This document shows positions 26,747-35,704 of a stretch of 64,000 nucleotides of DNA, piece after piece. The notes under the pieces are model-generated. The model was given only the letters and a program-made list of their open reading frames with translations, did not search any database and was not told where the DNA came from. Source of the stretch: Mesorhizobium mediterraneum (GTDB lineage Bacteria; Pseudomonadota; Alphaproteobacteria; Rhizobiales; Rhizobiaceae); contig NZ_NPKI01000025.1 in NCBI RefSeq assembly GCF_002284565.1, positions 77,654-141,653 on the forward strand, written 5' to 3'. The stretch's first letter is position 1, and each line of letters begins with the position of its first letter. The position numbers and the translations under genes are program-made.

Positions 26747-27673
26747 TTAACGGCGGCGATAGAGATAGCTCTCGGAAAGACCGAGGCGACGGCATGACTG
26801 GACGGCTGGTGATGAGGGGAGCACGATGCTCTCGCAGATTGCAGCCGTCATCTTCACAAAAGCACGCTCCCACGGCTTCAGGGTCCAGCGGTCGCCGAGC
26901 GCCAACCGCTCGCGGACCCAGCGGGGTAGGATCTCGACTGCCGCCTTCAGAAATGGCCGCTGAAGCGGTCGAGCCACTCCCGGCAAGGCGGGAACTTCTT
27001 CCATGATCTCCAGGAATTCCAAGATGATCGGCGACGCGACTAGTCTTTGCCTCATCACGTCGAACAGCGCGTAAAGCTCGGCCTGAGACGTGGGCGCGTC
27101 AACCGCACCATAGAGAAGCGCGACGGGGCGAGCCTCAGCAAACATCGCGTCCCGTTCGAAAAAATGCAGACGATGCACATAGACGTGATACGCCTCCATG
27201 AAACCAAACTCGGCCGTCGCTTGCACCCAGTCCAGCAACTCCGGGTCGGTGGCGTGGTATGGCTCACCTTCGCTGGTTCGACCTGAAACGCGGCCATGCA
27301 TCCTGACTACACCTTCGATCATGGCCTTAGCCTTGGTTTGGGGGCCATAGACAGTGACCAAGGCAGCGAGGCCAGTGCGCTGTAATCGTCGGAGCGCATG
27401 GGAGCGGAATGTGCTGTGCTGCCAAATGGCGTCGCGAACCCGCGGCTCCGCCAATTCGAGCAGCACCGCAGTAACCCCACCGACGAACAGCGCAACAGGG
27501 TTCTTGAAAATACGCCAGGACACCGAGCTGGGCGGCAACAGCGCCGGCTCGCCTTGCGGGATCGAGAAATCCATCTGAGATCCGAGCCGCTGGCGCATAA
27601 ACGACTGCGCAAGAGTGTCCACACGACGCTCAAGCGGGCCAGGCAGAAGAATGATGCCCGAGTTCCCAAACAT
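26747..27673 (-). CDS. MpaB/latex-clearing-family oxygenase (DUF2236)
   Basis: From ATG 27673, with GGAGG six bases upstream, the protein is 308 residues. It shows the DUF2236 pattern: SSVSWRIFKNPVALFVGGVTAVLLEL, EPRVRDAIWQHSTFR, VRMHGRVSGRTSEGEPYHAT and PELLDWVQATAEFGFMEAY. Members include fungal MpaB and bacterial latex-clearing proteins, which bind haem b and cleave or oxidise hydrophobic substrates. No signal peptide is apparent. The substrate is unknown. It stands alone in an accessory block. Confidence 0.87.
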   Translation of the reverse strand: MFGNSGIILLPGPLERRVDTLAQSFMRQRLGSQMDFSIPQGEPALLPPSSVSWRIFKNPVALFVGGVTAVLLELAEPRVRDAIWQHSTFRSHALRRLQRTGLAALVTVYGPQTKAKAMIEGVVRMHGRVSGRTSEGEPYHATDPELLDWVQATAEFGFMEAYHVYVHRLHFFERDAMFAEARPVALLYGAVDAPTSQAELYALFDVMRQRLVASPIILEFLEIMEEVPALPGVARPLQRPFLKAAVEILPRWVRERLALGDRWTLKPWERAFVKMTAAICESIVLPSSPAVQSCRRLGLSESYLYRRR

Positions 27674-27845
27674 GGACGCCTCCGACTTCGGGAACAACAA
27701 GCGTTGAACCTGTCGATAGCGAATGCAGTTATGCACGAACGTCGTTGGTCTTCCCGCCGTTCCAAATGATTAGCCTCGCGCGCTGCGCAAGACTTCTCCA
27801 GAACACCGGGCCCGGATGGTCATCACGAGCCCGGTCGTGATGGCC

Positions 27846-28109
27846 TTATGGGGTCAGATCGAGCGCCGGCACGATTCTGTGATAGGGCAGTCCTGCATCG
27901 TCGTTTAGACGCTTCACGTCGGTATTGGAGACAGCGTCAAACAGGCACATGCAGCGCCCGTCCTCCGGTGCGAAGGTCGAGCGCAGATAGCTGATGTCGG
28001 TGCCGTTGGACGTCATCTCAGCGGCCTTGCTGATCGCCGCCTTCTGTGCATCTCCCAGAGCTTCCATGCTGATGCCCTTGAGGTCGCGTTCCACCATATA
28101 GACGGTCAT
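27846..28109 (-). CDS. DUF4242 small protein
   Basis: The 87-residue product begins MTVYMVERDLKGISMEAL and continues with DISYLRSTFAPEDGRCMCLF and NDDAGLPYHRIVPALDL, the pattern of DUF4242, a ferredoxin-like small domain family, some of whose members are called nickel-responsive or nickel-binding. AGGAGGAGA stands before the ATG. The open frame extends much further upstream, but that part lies across the LysR promoter and start. It is divergently transcribed from the LysR-type gene, which suggests it is the regulator's target. Confidence 0.8.
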   Translation of the reverse strand: MTVYMVERDLKGISMEALGDAQKAAISKAAEMTSNGTDISYLRSTFAPEDGRCMCLFDAVSNTDVKRLNDDAGLPYHRIVPALDLTP

Positions 28110-28182
28110 TTCCAGATCTCCTCCTAGTTCAGTGACTACAGGAGTTGAATGCAATGGCGGGCGAAAGAAAACGACATTTTTT

Positions 28183-28212
28183 CTATCGATCGATAGCCGA
28201 CAGTTATCGATG
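28183..28212. promoter_or_regulatory. Palindromic site between DUF4242 and LysR genes
   Basis: CTATCGATCGATAG (28183-28196) is a perfect 14-bp palindrome, and a second half-copy TATCGATGA follows within 20 bp. The overlapping ATAGCCGACAGTTAT has the T-N11-A form of a LysR box. The 150-bp divergent intergenic region is where a LysR regulator normally binds. Confidence 0.5.
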
Positions 28213-28259
28213 AAGGGGCTATAATGTCGTTTCGTGGAACCGCCTCGGGAGGGCTCGCC

Positions 28260-29138
28260 ATGGAGATGTTTCAGGTCCGCTACGTGCTTGCGGCCGCGAA
28301 AATACTGAATTTCACCAAGGCCGCCACCGATTGCAATGTGTCTCAGCCGGCGCTCACCAAAGCGGTCAAGACGCTCGAGGATGAGCTTGGCGCGCCCTTG
28401 TTCCACCGCGAGGGAAAGCGCGTCCTCCTGAGTGAGTTCGGGCGCTCCATTCTGCCGCATCTTCAGCAGATCATGCAGGAGGCCCACGCAACCAGGACGC
28501 TTGCCGATAATTTTAGGCTACTCAATCAGGTGCCGATCCGCCTCGGCGTGATGTCGACCATCGGCCATGTGAAGCTCGCCCGGTTCCTCGCAAAGTTCCA
28601 GCGCGACTATCATGGCGTCGAGCTTGAAGTTAGCGAAGCGAGCGTTCAGGAACTGAAAAACAGGCTTGAGCATGGCGATCTCGATCTGGCCGTTCTCAAT
28701 CCGCTGGAGGGATTGGGAGCGGCTTTCCGCGTCCATGATCTCTACAGTGAGCGTTACGTCGTCGTATTCGCGCCGGATCACCGGCTTGCGACCCTCGATG
28801 CAATCAAGTTGGTCGACCTCTCTCAAGAACCCTATGTCGATCGTCTGTCCTGCGAAATGCGGGACCTTGTGATGGGGGTGTGCCGGGAAAGAAACGTTAG
28901 CCTTTATGCCCGCTTTCGTTCCGAGCGCGAGGATTGGGTCCAATCAATGGTGCTGGCGCGGATCGGCTTCGCCTTCATGCCTGAATATTCGGTGACATCG
29001 CCTGAACTTCTGCAGCGCCCGCTGATCGAACCCGCGGTGGCACGCACGGTGTCCCTGGCTAGCGTTCCGGGCCGGCCCTATAGCCCGGCGACGGCGGCAA
29101 TGGTCCGAGCTGCCCAAAGTTTCGATTGGCCAGGCTAG
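28260..29138 (+). CDS. LysR-family transcriptional regulator
   Basis: The 292-residue protein begins MEMFQVRYVLAAAKILNFTK, with the winged-helix HTH including AATDCNVSQPALTKAVKTLE and ELGAPLFHREGKRVLLSEFG. The C-terminal periplasmic-binding-like effector domain follows from about residue 90. GGGAGGG precedes ATG 28260, which is preferred to 28224. It is divergent from the DUF4242 gene, the usual arrangement for a LysR regulator and its target, with a palindrome between them. Inducer unknown. Confidence 0.93.
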   Translation: MEMFQVRYVLAAAKILNFTKAATDCNVSQPALTKAVKTLEDELGAPLFHREGKRVLLSEFGRSILPHLQQIMQEAHATRTLADNFRLLNQVPIRLGVMSTIGHVKLARFLAKFQRDYHGVELEVSEASVQELKNRLEHGDLDLAVLNPLEGLGAAFRVHDLYSERYVVVFAPDHRLATLDAIKLVDLSQEPYVDRLSCEMRDLVMGVCRERNVSLYARFRSEREDWVQSMVLARIGFAFMPEYSVTSPELLQRPLIEPAVARTVSLASVPGRPYSPATAAMVRAAQSFDWPG

Positions 29139-29291
29139 GCGTTATTGCTGAAGCTTGAGCTGCTGCTGGTTTGAGATGCTTCTCTCTTTCTCCTAAACGG
29201 CTGCAACTTTCTCTTGGTTGGAATCGCACGCGGCCAAGGAACAGCGGAGAAGGCTCGCGATGGCCGGATGGAAATCTGAGGGAGGACAATT

Positions 29292-30101
29292 ATGACCTTG
29301 CCCAGTTACGCAATGAACCAGGCAAGTTTCCCGGAAATGTACGAGCGGTGGCTCGTCGGCCCTCTCTTCCGTCCATGGGCCGAGTTGGCTCTTGACGAGC
29401 TGGAATTGTCTTCGGGCGATCGCGTACTCGATATCGCTTGCGGAACAGGAATAGTGGCGCGCGTTGCAAGAGAGCGGCTCGGTGAAGCCGGATACATCGT
29501 CGGCGTCGACATCAGCCTGGACATGCTTGCCGTGGCGCGGGCTGTAGAACCAGCCATTGACTGGCGTCGGGGCAATGCCGGCGAGCTGCCTCTGCGTAAC
29601 GGTGAGACGTTCGACGTGGTCGTCTGCCAGCAAGGACTGCAGTTCTTTCCCGACAAACCCGCGGCGGCGGCGCAGATGCGTCGCGCGCTGGCGAAGGGTG
29701 GTAGGCTGGCGCTTGCCACGTGGCGCCCGGATGACGAAATCCCGTTCTTTCGCGAACTGCGCCGCGTGGCGGAGCGCCACCTGGGCGCCATCGCCGATCA
29801 ACGGTACAGCTTCGGGGAAGCGGCGCCACTTGAGGCGCTGCTGCGAGACGCCGGCTTCCACGAGGTCCGATCAAGGACTATTTCGCGCACCATCCATTTC
29901 GGGGAAGGCGCACCCTTCCTGCATTTGAATACGATGGCGCTGGTCGGGATGAGTTCTTTAGCCAAGGAAATGGACGATCAGGAACGCAAGCGCGTCGTGG
30001 AGGAGATCGTGAGCGAGAGTGCGCCCGTGCTGCAGCCGTACACCAACGGGTCGAAACTAGCCTTCGAGCTCAGCACCAATCTGGCGACAGCCAAAGGGTA
30101 A
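29292..30101 (+). CDS. Class I SAM-dependent methyltransferase (UbiE/Methyltransf_11 type)
   Basis: The 269-residue protein has motif I VLDIACGTGIVARVA, the acidic motif II in IVGVDISLDML, and FDVVVCQQGLQFFPDKPAAAAQ, followed by ALAKGGRLALATW. These fit a small-molecule methyltransferase of the ubiquinone/menaquinone-like group. The C-terminal 90 residues vary among members and give no substrate. GGAGG precedes the ATG. It follows the LysR gene after about 150 bp on the same strand; co-regulation is possible but not shown. Confidence 0.9.
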   Translation: MTLPSYAMNQASFPEMYERWLVGPLFRPWAELALDELELSSGDRVLDIACGTGIVARVARERLGEAGYIVGVDISLDMLAVARAVEPAIDWRRGNAGELPLRNGETFDVVVCQQGLQFFPDKPAAAAQMRRALAKGGRLALATWRPDDEIPFFRELRRVAERHLGAIADQRYSFGEAAPLEALLRDAGFHEVRSRTISRTIHFGEGAPFLHLNTMALVGMSSLAKEMDDQERKRVVEEIVSESAPVLQPYTNGSKLAFELSTNLATAKG

Positions 30102-30326
30102 ATGATCTCTCTTCACAAGCAACGCATTGCCTACGCAACGCTCGGTAAAAATCAACCCATTGTACATTACGAATTATTTCGCCGCACTGCGGCCATTGTA
30201 CCGCCATTATCCATGACTAGCTAGCGGAGGCACTGACCGTTCTTCTTGTCTTTTCGACGTTGACGGCTCAACGTTGGAAATAGATCTTCCCAAAATACCT
30301 GGGACAGACAAGGAACGGAGGAGGAC

Positions 30327-31366
30327 TTGGCGTCACTCCAAAGAACACGTGAATTCTTTGCTTGCGGAGGCGTCATTCTTTCGGGCGTGCGGCCTTTGTC
30401 GAAAAGGATCGCGGGGCTTGGCTTGGCGGCGACACTGGCAGCCATGCCATGGCCGGTCTATTCGGGAGCCTTGGTCAACGGAGCGACCGAAGCCGCGGTT
30501 GCCACTGCTGTTCCGTCCTCCGCTCTGGGTTTCCTCTCGGCCGCGCCCGAGTTCGACATCATCGATCCGGGGACCATATCGACCTCCCGACGCAAGGGAG
30601 AAGGCACCTTGGCCGATGCATTGAAGGGCACCGTCTCCATCCTTTCCAAAGGCGCGGAACAGATCGTCGTAGGCATGTCGGTGCACGAGTTCGGCGAATA
30701 CAAGGTGTCCCAGTACATTGCCAGCGAGATTCTGCGTGCAGCCAAGGACACCCAATTTCCTGCCGACACCCTTTTCGCGATCGCCGAGAGTTCCTCGACC
30801 AGACATGGCTCGAGGCCGTGAAGGACTACGGTGCAGAGTTCGGCCTGGGCGATGAAGCGGAACTGATCCGGATCCGCCTCGAGGGCAAGCGCGAACACCA
30901 TTTCGTCGACGACAAGGCCGAAGAAGAGCGCATCCTTCAATTCAGGCGCGATCCCTATCTGTCGGCAGCACTTGCGGCCAAGAACCTTCTTGCGGCCAGG
31001 GAACGCATCGAAGCCCGTCTCGAGAAGGCCATGGACGAACGGGATCTTTACCTCCCCCATTTCCTTGGCACCAACGGCGCAGCAAACCTCCTGTCGAACG
31101 CCGACGAAACGCCCAATGCCAAAGCCAGCAAAATCTTCCCCGAGGCGGCGCGGTTCAATACCGCGATGTTCAGGGTCAAGGGAGAACAGCTCACCGTCGG
31201 CCAGTTTCACCAGCGCATGCGCTCCTTCTTGGAAGCCCGCATCGGCAAATACAGCGATGTCGAAACCCGCGTGAAAGAGGCTGACCTGTCCTGGACAGCC
31301 GGTATCGAGAATATCGTCTACGATTTGGGCAAACGGCTGGCGATGGTGTCAGGTTTTCAGCACTAG
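30327..31366 (+). pseudogene. SLT-transglycosylase-like gene broken by an internal deletion/frameshift
   Basis: A TTG start at 30327 follows GGAGGAGGA. The first frame reads to QFPADTLFAIAE, then runs to a stop near 30821. The second frame resumes in register with FLDQTWLEAVKDYGAEFGLGD and continues to 31366. In lytic-transglycosylase relatives roughly 20 residues lie between these two phrases, including the catalytic Glu region (ES-F) and the SxAxGLFQF segment. Here the phrases meet at about 30786-30791 with that piece absent and the frame shifted. An N-terminal hydrophobic segment suggests an exported protein. The region is either a genuine inactivating deletion or a sequence error; family assignment is probable, not certain. 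Confidence 0.65.
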
Positions 31367-31971
31367 GCGTGACCGGCAGCGACGCTGAGATGCGCGAGGT
31401 CGATACCGATCGAAGCGAGAATCCGGTCGTATTTGCGCTCGATGTCGGTATCGAACAGAAGCTCCGCAGTTGCCGGGCAGGTCAGCCAGCCGTTCTCGGC
31501 GATTTCGCTTTCCAGCTGGCCGGCGCCCCAGCCCGAATAGCCGAGCGCCATCAGCGCGTGCCGAGGTCCGCGGCCCGACGAAATGGCGCGCAATATGTCG
31601 ACGGTCGCGGTCAGGCAGATCTCGTCGGAGACGGTCAGCGACGATTCCACCCGGTAGTCGCCCGAATGCAGGACGAAGCCGCGGCTGCGGTCGACCGGTC
31701 CGCCGTTGCGCACGACGAAGTCACGGGCCTGCGCGGGCAAGCGGATCGCCTCCTGTTCGTTCATGATGCCGAGCTGGACGAGAAGATCCGGAAACAGCAT
31801 CTGCTGCGTCTGGTTGATGATCAGGCCCATCGCGCCTTCGTCGCTGTGCGCGCAGATGTAGATGACGGAGCGCGTGAAGCGGTCGTCCTTCATGCCGGGC
31901 ATGGCAATCAGGAACTGGTCGTCGAGAAAGCCGCGTCCTGCGACCATCTTCTTGTGGCGCAACAAGTCCAT
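31363..31971 (-). CDS. YqgE/AlgH-family protein
   Basis: From ATG 31971 (MDLLRHKKMVAGRGFLDDQF) the product is 202 residues, the family's usual size. Typical motifs are FLIAMPGMKDDRFTRSVIYI, GAMGLIINQ, VRNGGPVDRSRGFVLHS and LGYSGWGAGQLESEIAENGW. The biochemical role of YqgE/AlgH is not established. The 3' end overlaps the broken transglycosylase gene by 4 bp, tail to tail. The upstream ~150 bp form a divergent promoter region with the DsbD-like gene. Confidence 0.93.
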   Translation of the reverse strand: MDLLRHKKMVAGRGFLDDQFLIAMPGMKDDRFTRSVIYICAHSDEGAMGLIINQTQQMLFPDLLVQLGIMNEQEAIRLPAQARDFVVRNGGPVDRSRGFVLHSGDYRVESSLTVSDEICLTATVDILRAISSGRGPRHALMALGYSGWGAGQLESEIAENGWLTCPATAELLFDTDIERKYDRILASIGIDLAHLSVAAGHA

Positions 31972-32119
31972 GACAGGCAGCGTAACGCGTTTTGGAAGCG
32001 CCGAAAAGATGTGCCGCGCGCGATTTGGTCTCGGCTTTGCATCTAAGGTCACGCAAATATGATAACAGCGAAGCCATGAAATCATTGCGCAGCCATGAAC
32101 GGACGCTCAAATCACCGCC

Positions 32120-32926
32120 ATGCAAAGCTTGAAAGTCCTGCTGCTCAGCGCCGCTGTTGGATGTGGAACCGGCCTTCCCGCTGCAGCCTCCTCGTCGATC
32201 TGGTACAACACCGAAGGCGGCAAAGTGCGGCTTGTGACCACCGGCAAGCCCGACGAAGCCGGGCGCATCCATGGCGTCCTCGATATTGCGCTCAAGCCTG
32301 GCTGGAAAACCTACTGGCGCGATCCGGGCGACGCGGGCGTGCCGCCGCAAATCGATGTCTCGGCCAGCACCAACATTGCTAACGCGATTTTTTCGTTTCC
32401 GCCGCCCCAGCGCCACGACGACGGCTACGGCAAATGGGCCGGCTATGACCATCCGGTTTCGCTGCCGGTGACGTTCACGTTGTCGGCGCCGAACGAGCCG
32501 GCCGTCATCGATGCCGATATCTTTCTCGGCATTTGCGAGACGATCTGCATCCCGGTGCAGACGAGGCTGACCGTCGATCCGGGCTCCGATCCGGACAATG
32601 TCGAAGACGCCGCTTTGGTGAAGGCGGCCCTCGCAACCCTGCCTGCCCCCGCAAGGCCCGATTTCGGCATCAATATGCTACCAGGCGACCACGAGACACT
32701 GATTGTCGAGGCGAGCTTTCCGGGCAATCCGAAGGCGGCGGATTTCTTCGTCGCGGGTGAGCGGGATTACATGTTCGGCGTGCCGGCTCGCAGCGAAAAG
32801 GACGGCAAGCTGGTGTTTACCGTGCCGATCCTCGACAGGCCGACGACGACGCCGACGGATGGCGGACTTTACTACACGCTGACAACTGCGGTCGGCGCGG
32901 TCGAGGGACAGCTGCCTTTCCCTTGA
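32120..32926 (+). CDS. Exported protein with DsbD-like N-terminal domain
   Basis: The 268-residue protein has a signal peptide ending near GLPAAASSS and then a domain like the periplasmic part of DsbD/ScsB: LKPGWKTYWRDPGDAG, GYDHPVSLPVTFTLSA and the Cys pair in FLGICETICIPVQT (CxxxxC). It lacks the membrane and thioredoxin domains of full DsbD. It probably takes part in periplasmic thiol redox or copper handling. A strong hairpin terminator follows 6 bp after the stop. Confidence 0.83.
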   Translation: MQSLKVLLLSAAVGCGTGLPAAASSSIWYNTEGGKVRLVTTGKPDEAGRIHGVLDIALKPGWKTYWRDPGDAGVPPQIDVSASTNIANAIFSFPPPQRHDDGYGKWAGYDHPVSLPVTFTLSAPNEPAVIDADIFLGICETICIPVQTRLTVDPGSDPDNVEDAALVKAALATLPAPARPDFGINMLPGDHETLIVEASFPGNPKAADFFVAGERDYMFGVPARSEKDGKLVFTVPILDRPTTTPTDGGLYYTLTTAVGAVEGQLPFP

Positions 32927-32931
32927 TCCCG

Positions 32932-32965
32932 AGCAAAGGATGTTCAGGTCGAACATCCTTTTGCT
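32932..32965 (+). terminator. Rho-independent-type terminator
   Basis: AGCAAAGGATGTTC, a 5-nt loop, then GAACATCCTTTTGCT form a stem of 14 pairs with one bulged T. It sits just after the DsbD-like gene. The trailing sequence is not a classic U-run, but the stem itself is the best in the window. Confidence 0.65.
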
Positions 32966-33048
32966 CCAGGCTCCCCCAAACGGTTGCGGGAAAAGTCTGA
33001 GTTCGTTATCGCAAGGATACTCCCTTTATTTGTCAAATGAGGACCATC

Positions 33049-33549
33049 ATGATGATATCCGTTGGCGACAAGCTGCCCCAAGCGACCTTCAAGACGATGA
33101 CTGCCGACGGGGCAAAACCGATCACGACGGCCGAGATTTTCTCGGGAAAGAAGGTTGTGCTGTTTGCCGTTCCCGGCGCTTTCACGCCGACCTGCAGCAA
33201 CAACCATCTGCCCGGCTATCTGGATAATTTCGATGCCATCCTGGCGCGTGGCGTCGACACCATCGCCGTAGTCGCCGTCAACGATGTTCACGTCATGGGC
33301 GCTTGGGCCCGCTTCAGCGGCGGGGAAGGCAAGATCCTTTACCTTGCCGACGGCAATGGCGACTTCGCCAAGTCGATCGGCCTCGACGCCGACCTCTCCG
33401 GCGGTGGCATGGGACTGCGTTCGAAGCGGTTCTCGATGATCGTCGACGACGGCAAGGTCATCGCGCTCAATGTCGAGACAAAGCCTGGCGTTGATGAATC
33501 CGGTGCGGCTCACATTCTCGGACAGCTTTCCGTTTTGGCGACAGCATAG
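33049..33549 (+). CDS. Peroxiredoxin (Prx5/hybrid type, AhpC-TSA fold)
   Basis: The 166-residue protein has the peroxidatic Cys in VPGAFTPTCSNNHLPGY (C49) and begins ISVGDKLPQATF, the pattern of the Prx5-like peroxiredoxins that use glutathione or glutaredoxin. No second clearly conserved resolving Cys is seen, so it is probably 1-Cys or glutathione-dependent. GAGGA before ATG 33049 decides the start over 33037. Its role is detoxification of H2O2 and organic peroxides in the cytoplasm. Confidence 0.93.
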   Translation: MMISVGDKLPQATFKTMTADGAKPITTAEIFSGKKVVLFAVPGAFTPTCSNNHLPGYLDNFDAILARGVDTIAVVAVNDVHVMGAWARFSGGEGKILYLADGNGDFAKSIGLDADLSGGGMGLRSKRFSMIVDDGKVIALNVETKPGVDESGAAHILGQLSVLATA

Positions 33550-33577
33550 GCCGGGAATTGCCGCAGCCGCCTTTTAG

Positions 33578-33666
33578 AACGTCGCGCGTCCAAAGGACGC
33601 TTCAAGACTTTCGAATCGGCCGCATGAAACTTTGCGAAAGCCCATTCCGGTTTTCGGGATCGTGCG
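33578..33666. repeat. Diverged copy of a rhizobial intergenic repeat
   Basis: GTCGCGCGTCCAAAGGACGC (33581-33600), then TGCGAAAGCCCATTCCGG with TTTTCGGGATCGTGCGC, parallels in order and spacing the element at 44291-44392 (CGCGCGTCC/GGACGC hairpin, then a GAAA-xx-TTTTC hairpin ending in TGCGC). The arms here are more eroded. Confidence 0.5.
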
Positions 33667-33703
33667 CTGGCTCTTCGGGACTGCCTGCTTTTGGGGGACC
33701 TCA

Positions 33704-34186
33704 ATGATGTTTGACATCTTCTGGCGCGCTGTGGCGATCGGCATCGGCGCCACGGCGCTCATGGACTTCTGGGCGATTTTCCTGAACACGGTGTTTGCTC
33801 AGCCGCGGCCGAACTGGGGGCTGGTCGGTCGCTGGGTCTGGCATCTGAGGGACGGCAAGGTTTTCCACGACGACATCGGCGAGGCAGCACCCTACGCGCA
33901 TGAATCGGCGTTGGGCTGGGCATTCCATTATTTTGTCGGCATCGTCTACGGCATCATCCTTGCCGTTTTGGCGGGCGCAGCGTGGCTGGCGGCGCCGACC
34001 TTCCTGCCGGCCTTCATCCTCGGCATCGTCACCGTGGGCGCCGGCTGGTTCCTGCTGGCACCCGGCATGGGCGCCGGCTGGGCCGCATCAAAGCGCCCCA
34101 ACCCCATGCAGATCCGCGCCCTCAACCTGGTGTCGCATACGGTGTTCGCGCTCGGGCTTTTCGGCACGGCGCTGCTGATCCGCTGA
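33704..34186 (+). CDS. DUF2938 membrane protein
   Basis: From ATG 33704, after GGGGGAC, the protein is 160 residues with about four membrane segments: FWRAVAIGIGATALMDFWAI, HYFVGIVYGIILAVLAGAAW, FILGIVTVGAGWFLLAPGMG and VSHTVFALGLFGTALLI. WGLVGRWVWHLRDGKVFHDD and the later SKRPNPMQIRALNLVSH are conserved phrases of the family. Function unknown. A start at 33632 would place the first 24 codons inside an intergenic repeat and is rejected. It converges on rnhA. Confidence 0.85.
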   Translation: MMFDIFWRAVAIGIGATALMDFWAIFLNTVFAQPRPNWGLVGRWVWHLRDGKVFHDDIGEAAPYAHESALGWAFHYFVGIVYGIILAVLAGAAWLAAPTFLPAFILGIVTVGAGWFLLAPGMGAGWAASKRPNPMQIRALNLVSHTVFALGLFGTALLIR

Positions 34187-34206
34187 ATACGGGGGACCAG
34201 ACTGGT

Positions 34207-34740
34207 TTAGTAGCTCTGGGTCGAGCGCCCCATTTTCTTGGCTGCCGGCTGCTTGGCTTGGGTGCTTTCCTTGGCCGAAAGGAGCGCGGGCCTGGCCGAC
34301 TTGTTCTTGAACGGCGCCATGCCGAGCCGCGCCAACTCGTCGGCACGCTCGTTCTCCGGATGGCCGGCATGGCCCTTGACCCAGTGCCAGACGACCTGAT
34401 GACGGCTGCGCGCCTCGTCGAGTGCCTGCCACAGTTCGGCATTCTTCACCGGTTGCCTGGCGGCCGTCTTCCAGCCGTTGCGCTTCCAGCCATCGATCCA
34501 GCTGAAAATGCCGTCCTTGACATAGTTGCTGTCGGTATAAAGATCGACGGCGCAGGGTTCTTTTAGCGCATTGAGCGCCGAGATGGCGGCCAAAAGTTCC
34601 ATGCGGTTGTTGGTGGTAGCAGCCTCGCCGCCCGACAGTTCTTTCGTGACGCCGTTGAAGCGCAGGACCGCCCCCCAGCCGCCCGGCCCCGGATTGCCCG
34701 AACAGGCACCATCGGTGAAGATTTCAACGCGCTTGGTCAT
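34207..34740 (-). CDS. rnhA: Ribonuclease HI
   Basis: The 177-residue enzyme degrades RNA in RNA-DNA hybrids. All four catalytic acids are in place: D10 in FTDGACSGNPGPGGWG, E48 in NNRMELLAAI, D70 in DLYTDSNYV and D134 in NERADELARLG. A Lys/Ala-rich C-terminal tail of about 25 residues exceeds the E. coli protein. The ATG overlaps the thrB stop (ATGA), so the two are translationally coupled. Confidence 0.97.
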   Translation of the reverse strand: MTKRVEIFTDGACSGNPGPGGWGAVLRFNGVTKELSGGEAATTNNRMELLAAISALNALKEPCAVDLYTDSNYVKDGIFSWIDGWKRNGWKTAARQPVKNAELWQALDEARSRHQVVWHWVKGHAGHPENERADELARLGMAPFKNKSARPALLSAKESTQAKQPAAKKMGRSTQSY

Positions 34741-35699
34741 GTCAGTCCGTATTCGGAAGGGGATTTGATCGCCCGGTGGAAGCGCATCCTGCGGATGTAC
34801 TCGGTCGGGTCGCGTTTTATGACCAGCCCGCCGTTGGCAACAGTCAGCCAGTCGTAAAGTCGGGTCAGCATGAAGCGCAGCGCCGAGCCGCGCGCCAGCA
34901 TCGGCAGCGCGGCTTTCTCGTCGCCGCTCAAGGGTCGCACGCTCTGGTAGCCGGCAAGCAGCGCCGTGCCCTTGGTCAGGTTGAAAGAAAAATCTTTCTC
35001 GAAGCACCAGGCGTTGAGGCAGGTGGCGACATCATAGGCGTAGAGATCATTGCAGGCGAAATAGAAGTCGATCAGCCCGGACAGTTTTTCGCCGAGGAAG
35101 AAGACATTGTCCGGGAAAAGATCGGCATGGATGATGCCTTTCGGCAGGCCTTTGGGCCAGTTCCGCTCGAAATCGGCGAAGTCGGCGTCGACTTCCGCCG
35201 CCAATCCCGGCTCGACCTCGTCGGCGCGCGCGTGGGACGCGTTCCACAGCTTACGCCAGCCATCGATGGCAAGGGCGTTCGGGCGGGTCATGGGAAAGTC
35301 CTGACCCGCGAGATGGAGTTGCGCCAGCGCCTTGCCGACCTCACCGCAATGCGCTGCCGTCGGTCGCCGCAGCGACAGGCCTTCGAGGAAGGTGATGATG
35401 ACCGCCGGCCGGCCGGCAAGCGCGCCGATGACGGTGCCGTCGTGCGCGGTGACCGGAAGCGGGCACGAAATGCCTTTTCTCGCGAGATGGCCCATGAGGC
35501 CGAGGAAGAACGGCAGGTCGGCCTTGTCGACGCGCTTTTCGTAGAGCGTCAGGATGTAGGAGCCGCTGGTGGTGTGCAGCAGGAAATTCGAATTCTCGGT
35601 GCCTTCTGCGATGCCCTTGTAGGACAGGAGATCGCCGACCGGGTAGGGCTTCAGGAACGCGCCGAGCTCACTTTCATTGACGTCGGTGTAGACCGCCAT
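34737..35699 (-). CDS. thrB: Homoserine kinase (ThrB2/APH-fold type)
   Basis: The 320-residue protein belongs to the aminoglycoside-phosphotransferase fold homoserine kinases of alphaproteobacteria, not the GHMP class. It shows MAVYTDVNESELGAFLKPY, NSNFLLHTTSGSYILTLYE, the catalytic loop GIIHADLFPDNVFF (HxD....N) and the metal-binding LIDFYFACND. It makes O-phosphohomoserine, the substrate of ThrC, also in this window. It lies between ispH (5 bp upstream) and rnhA (4-bp overlap). Confidence 0.96.
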   Translation of the reverse strand: MAVYTDVNESELGAFLKPYPVGDLLSYKGIAEGTENSNFLLHTTSGSYILTLYEKRVDKADLPFFLGLMGHLARKGISCPLPVTAHDGTVIGALAGRPAVIITFLEGLSLRRPTAAHCGEVGKALAQLHLAGQDFPMTRPNALAIDGWRKLWNASHARADEVEPGLAAEVDADFADFERNWPKGLPKGIIHADLFPDNVFFLGEKLSGLIDFYFACNDLYAYDVATCLNAWCFEKDFSFNLTKGTALLAGYQSVRPLSGDEKAALPMLARGSALRFMLTRLYDWLTVANGGLVIKRDPTEYIRRMRFHRAIKSPSEYGLT

Positions 35700-35704
35700 G
35701 GACC

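Noticed and set aside
28110..28487. A 126-codon N-terminal extension of the DUF4242 protein
   Set aside because: It would run across the LysR start and the divergent promoter region, and a strong AGGAGGAGA site precedes the internal ATG at 28109.
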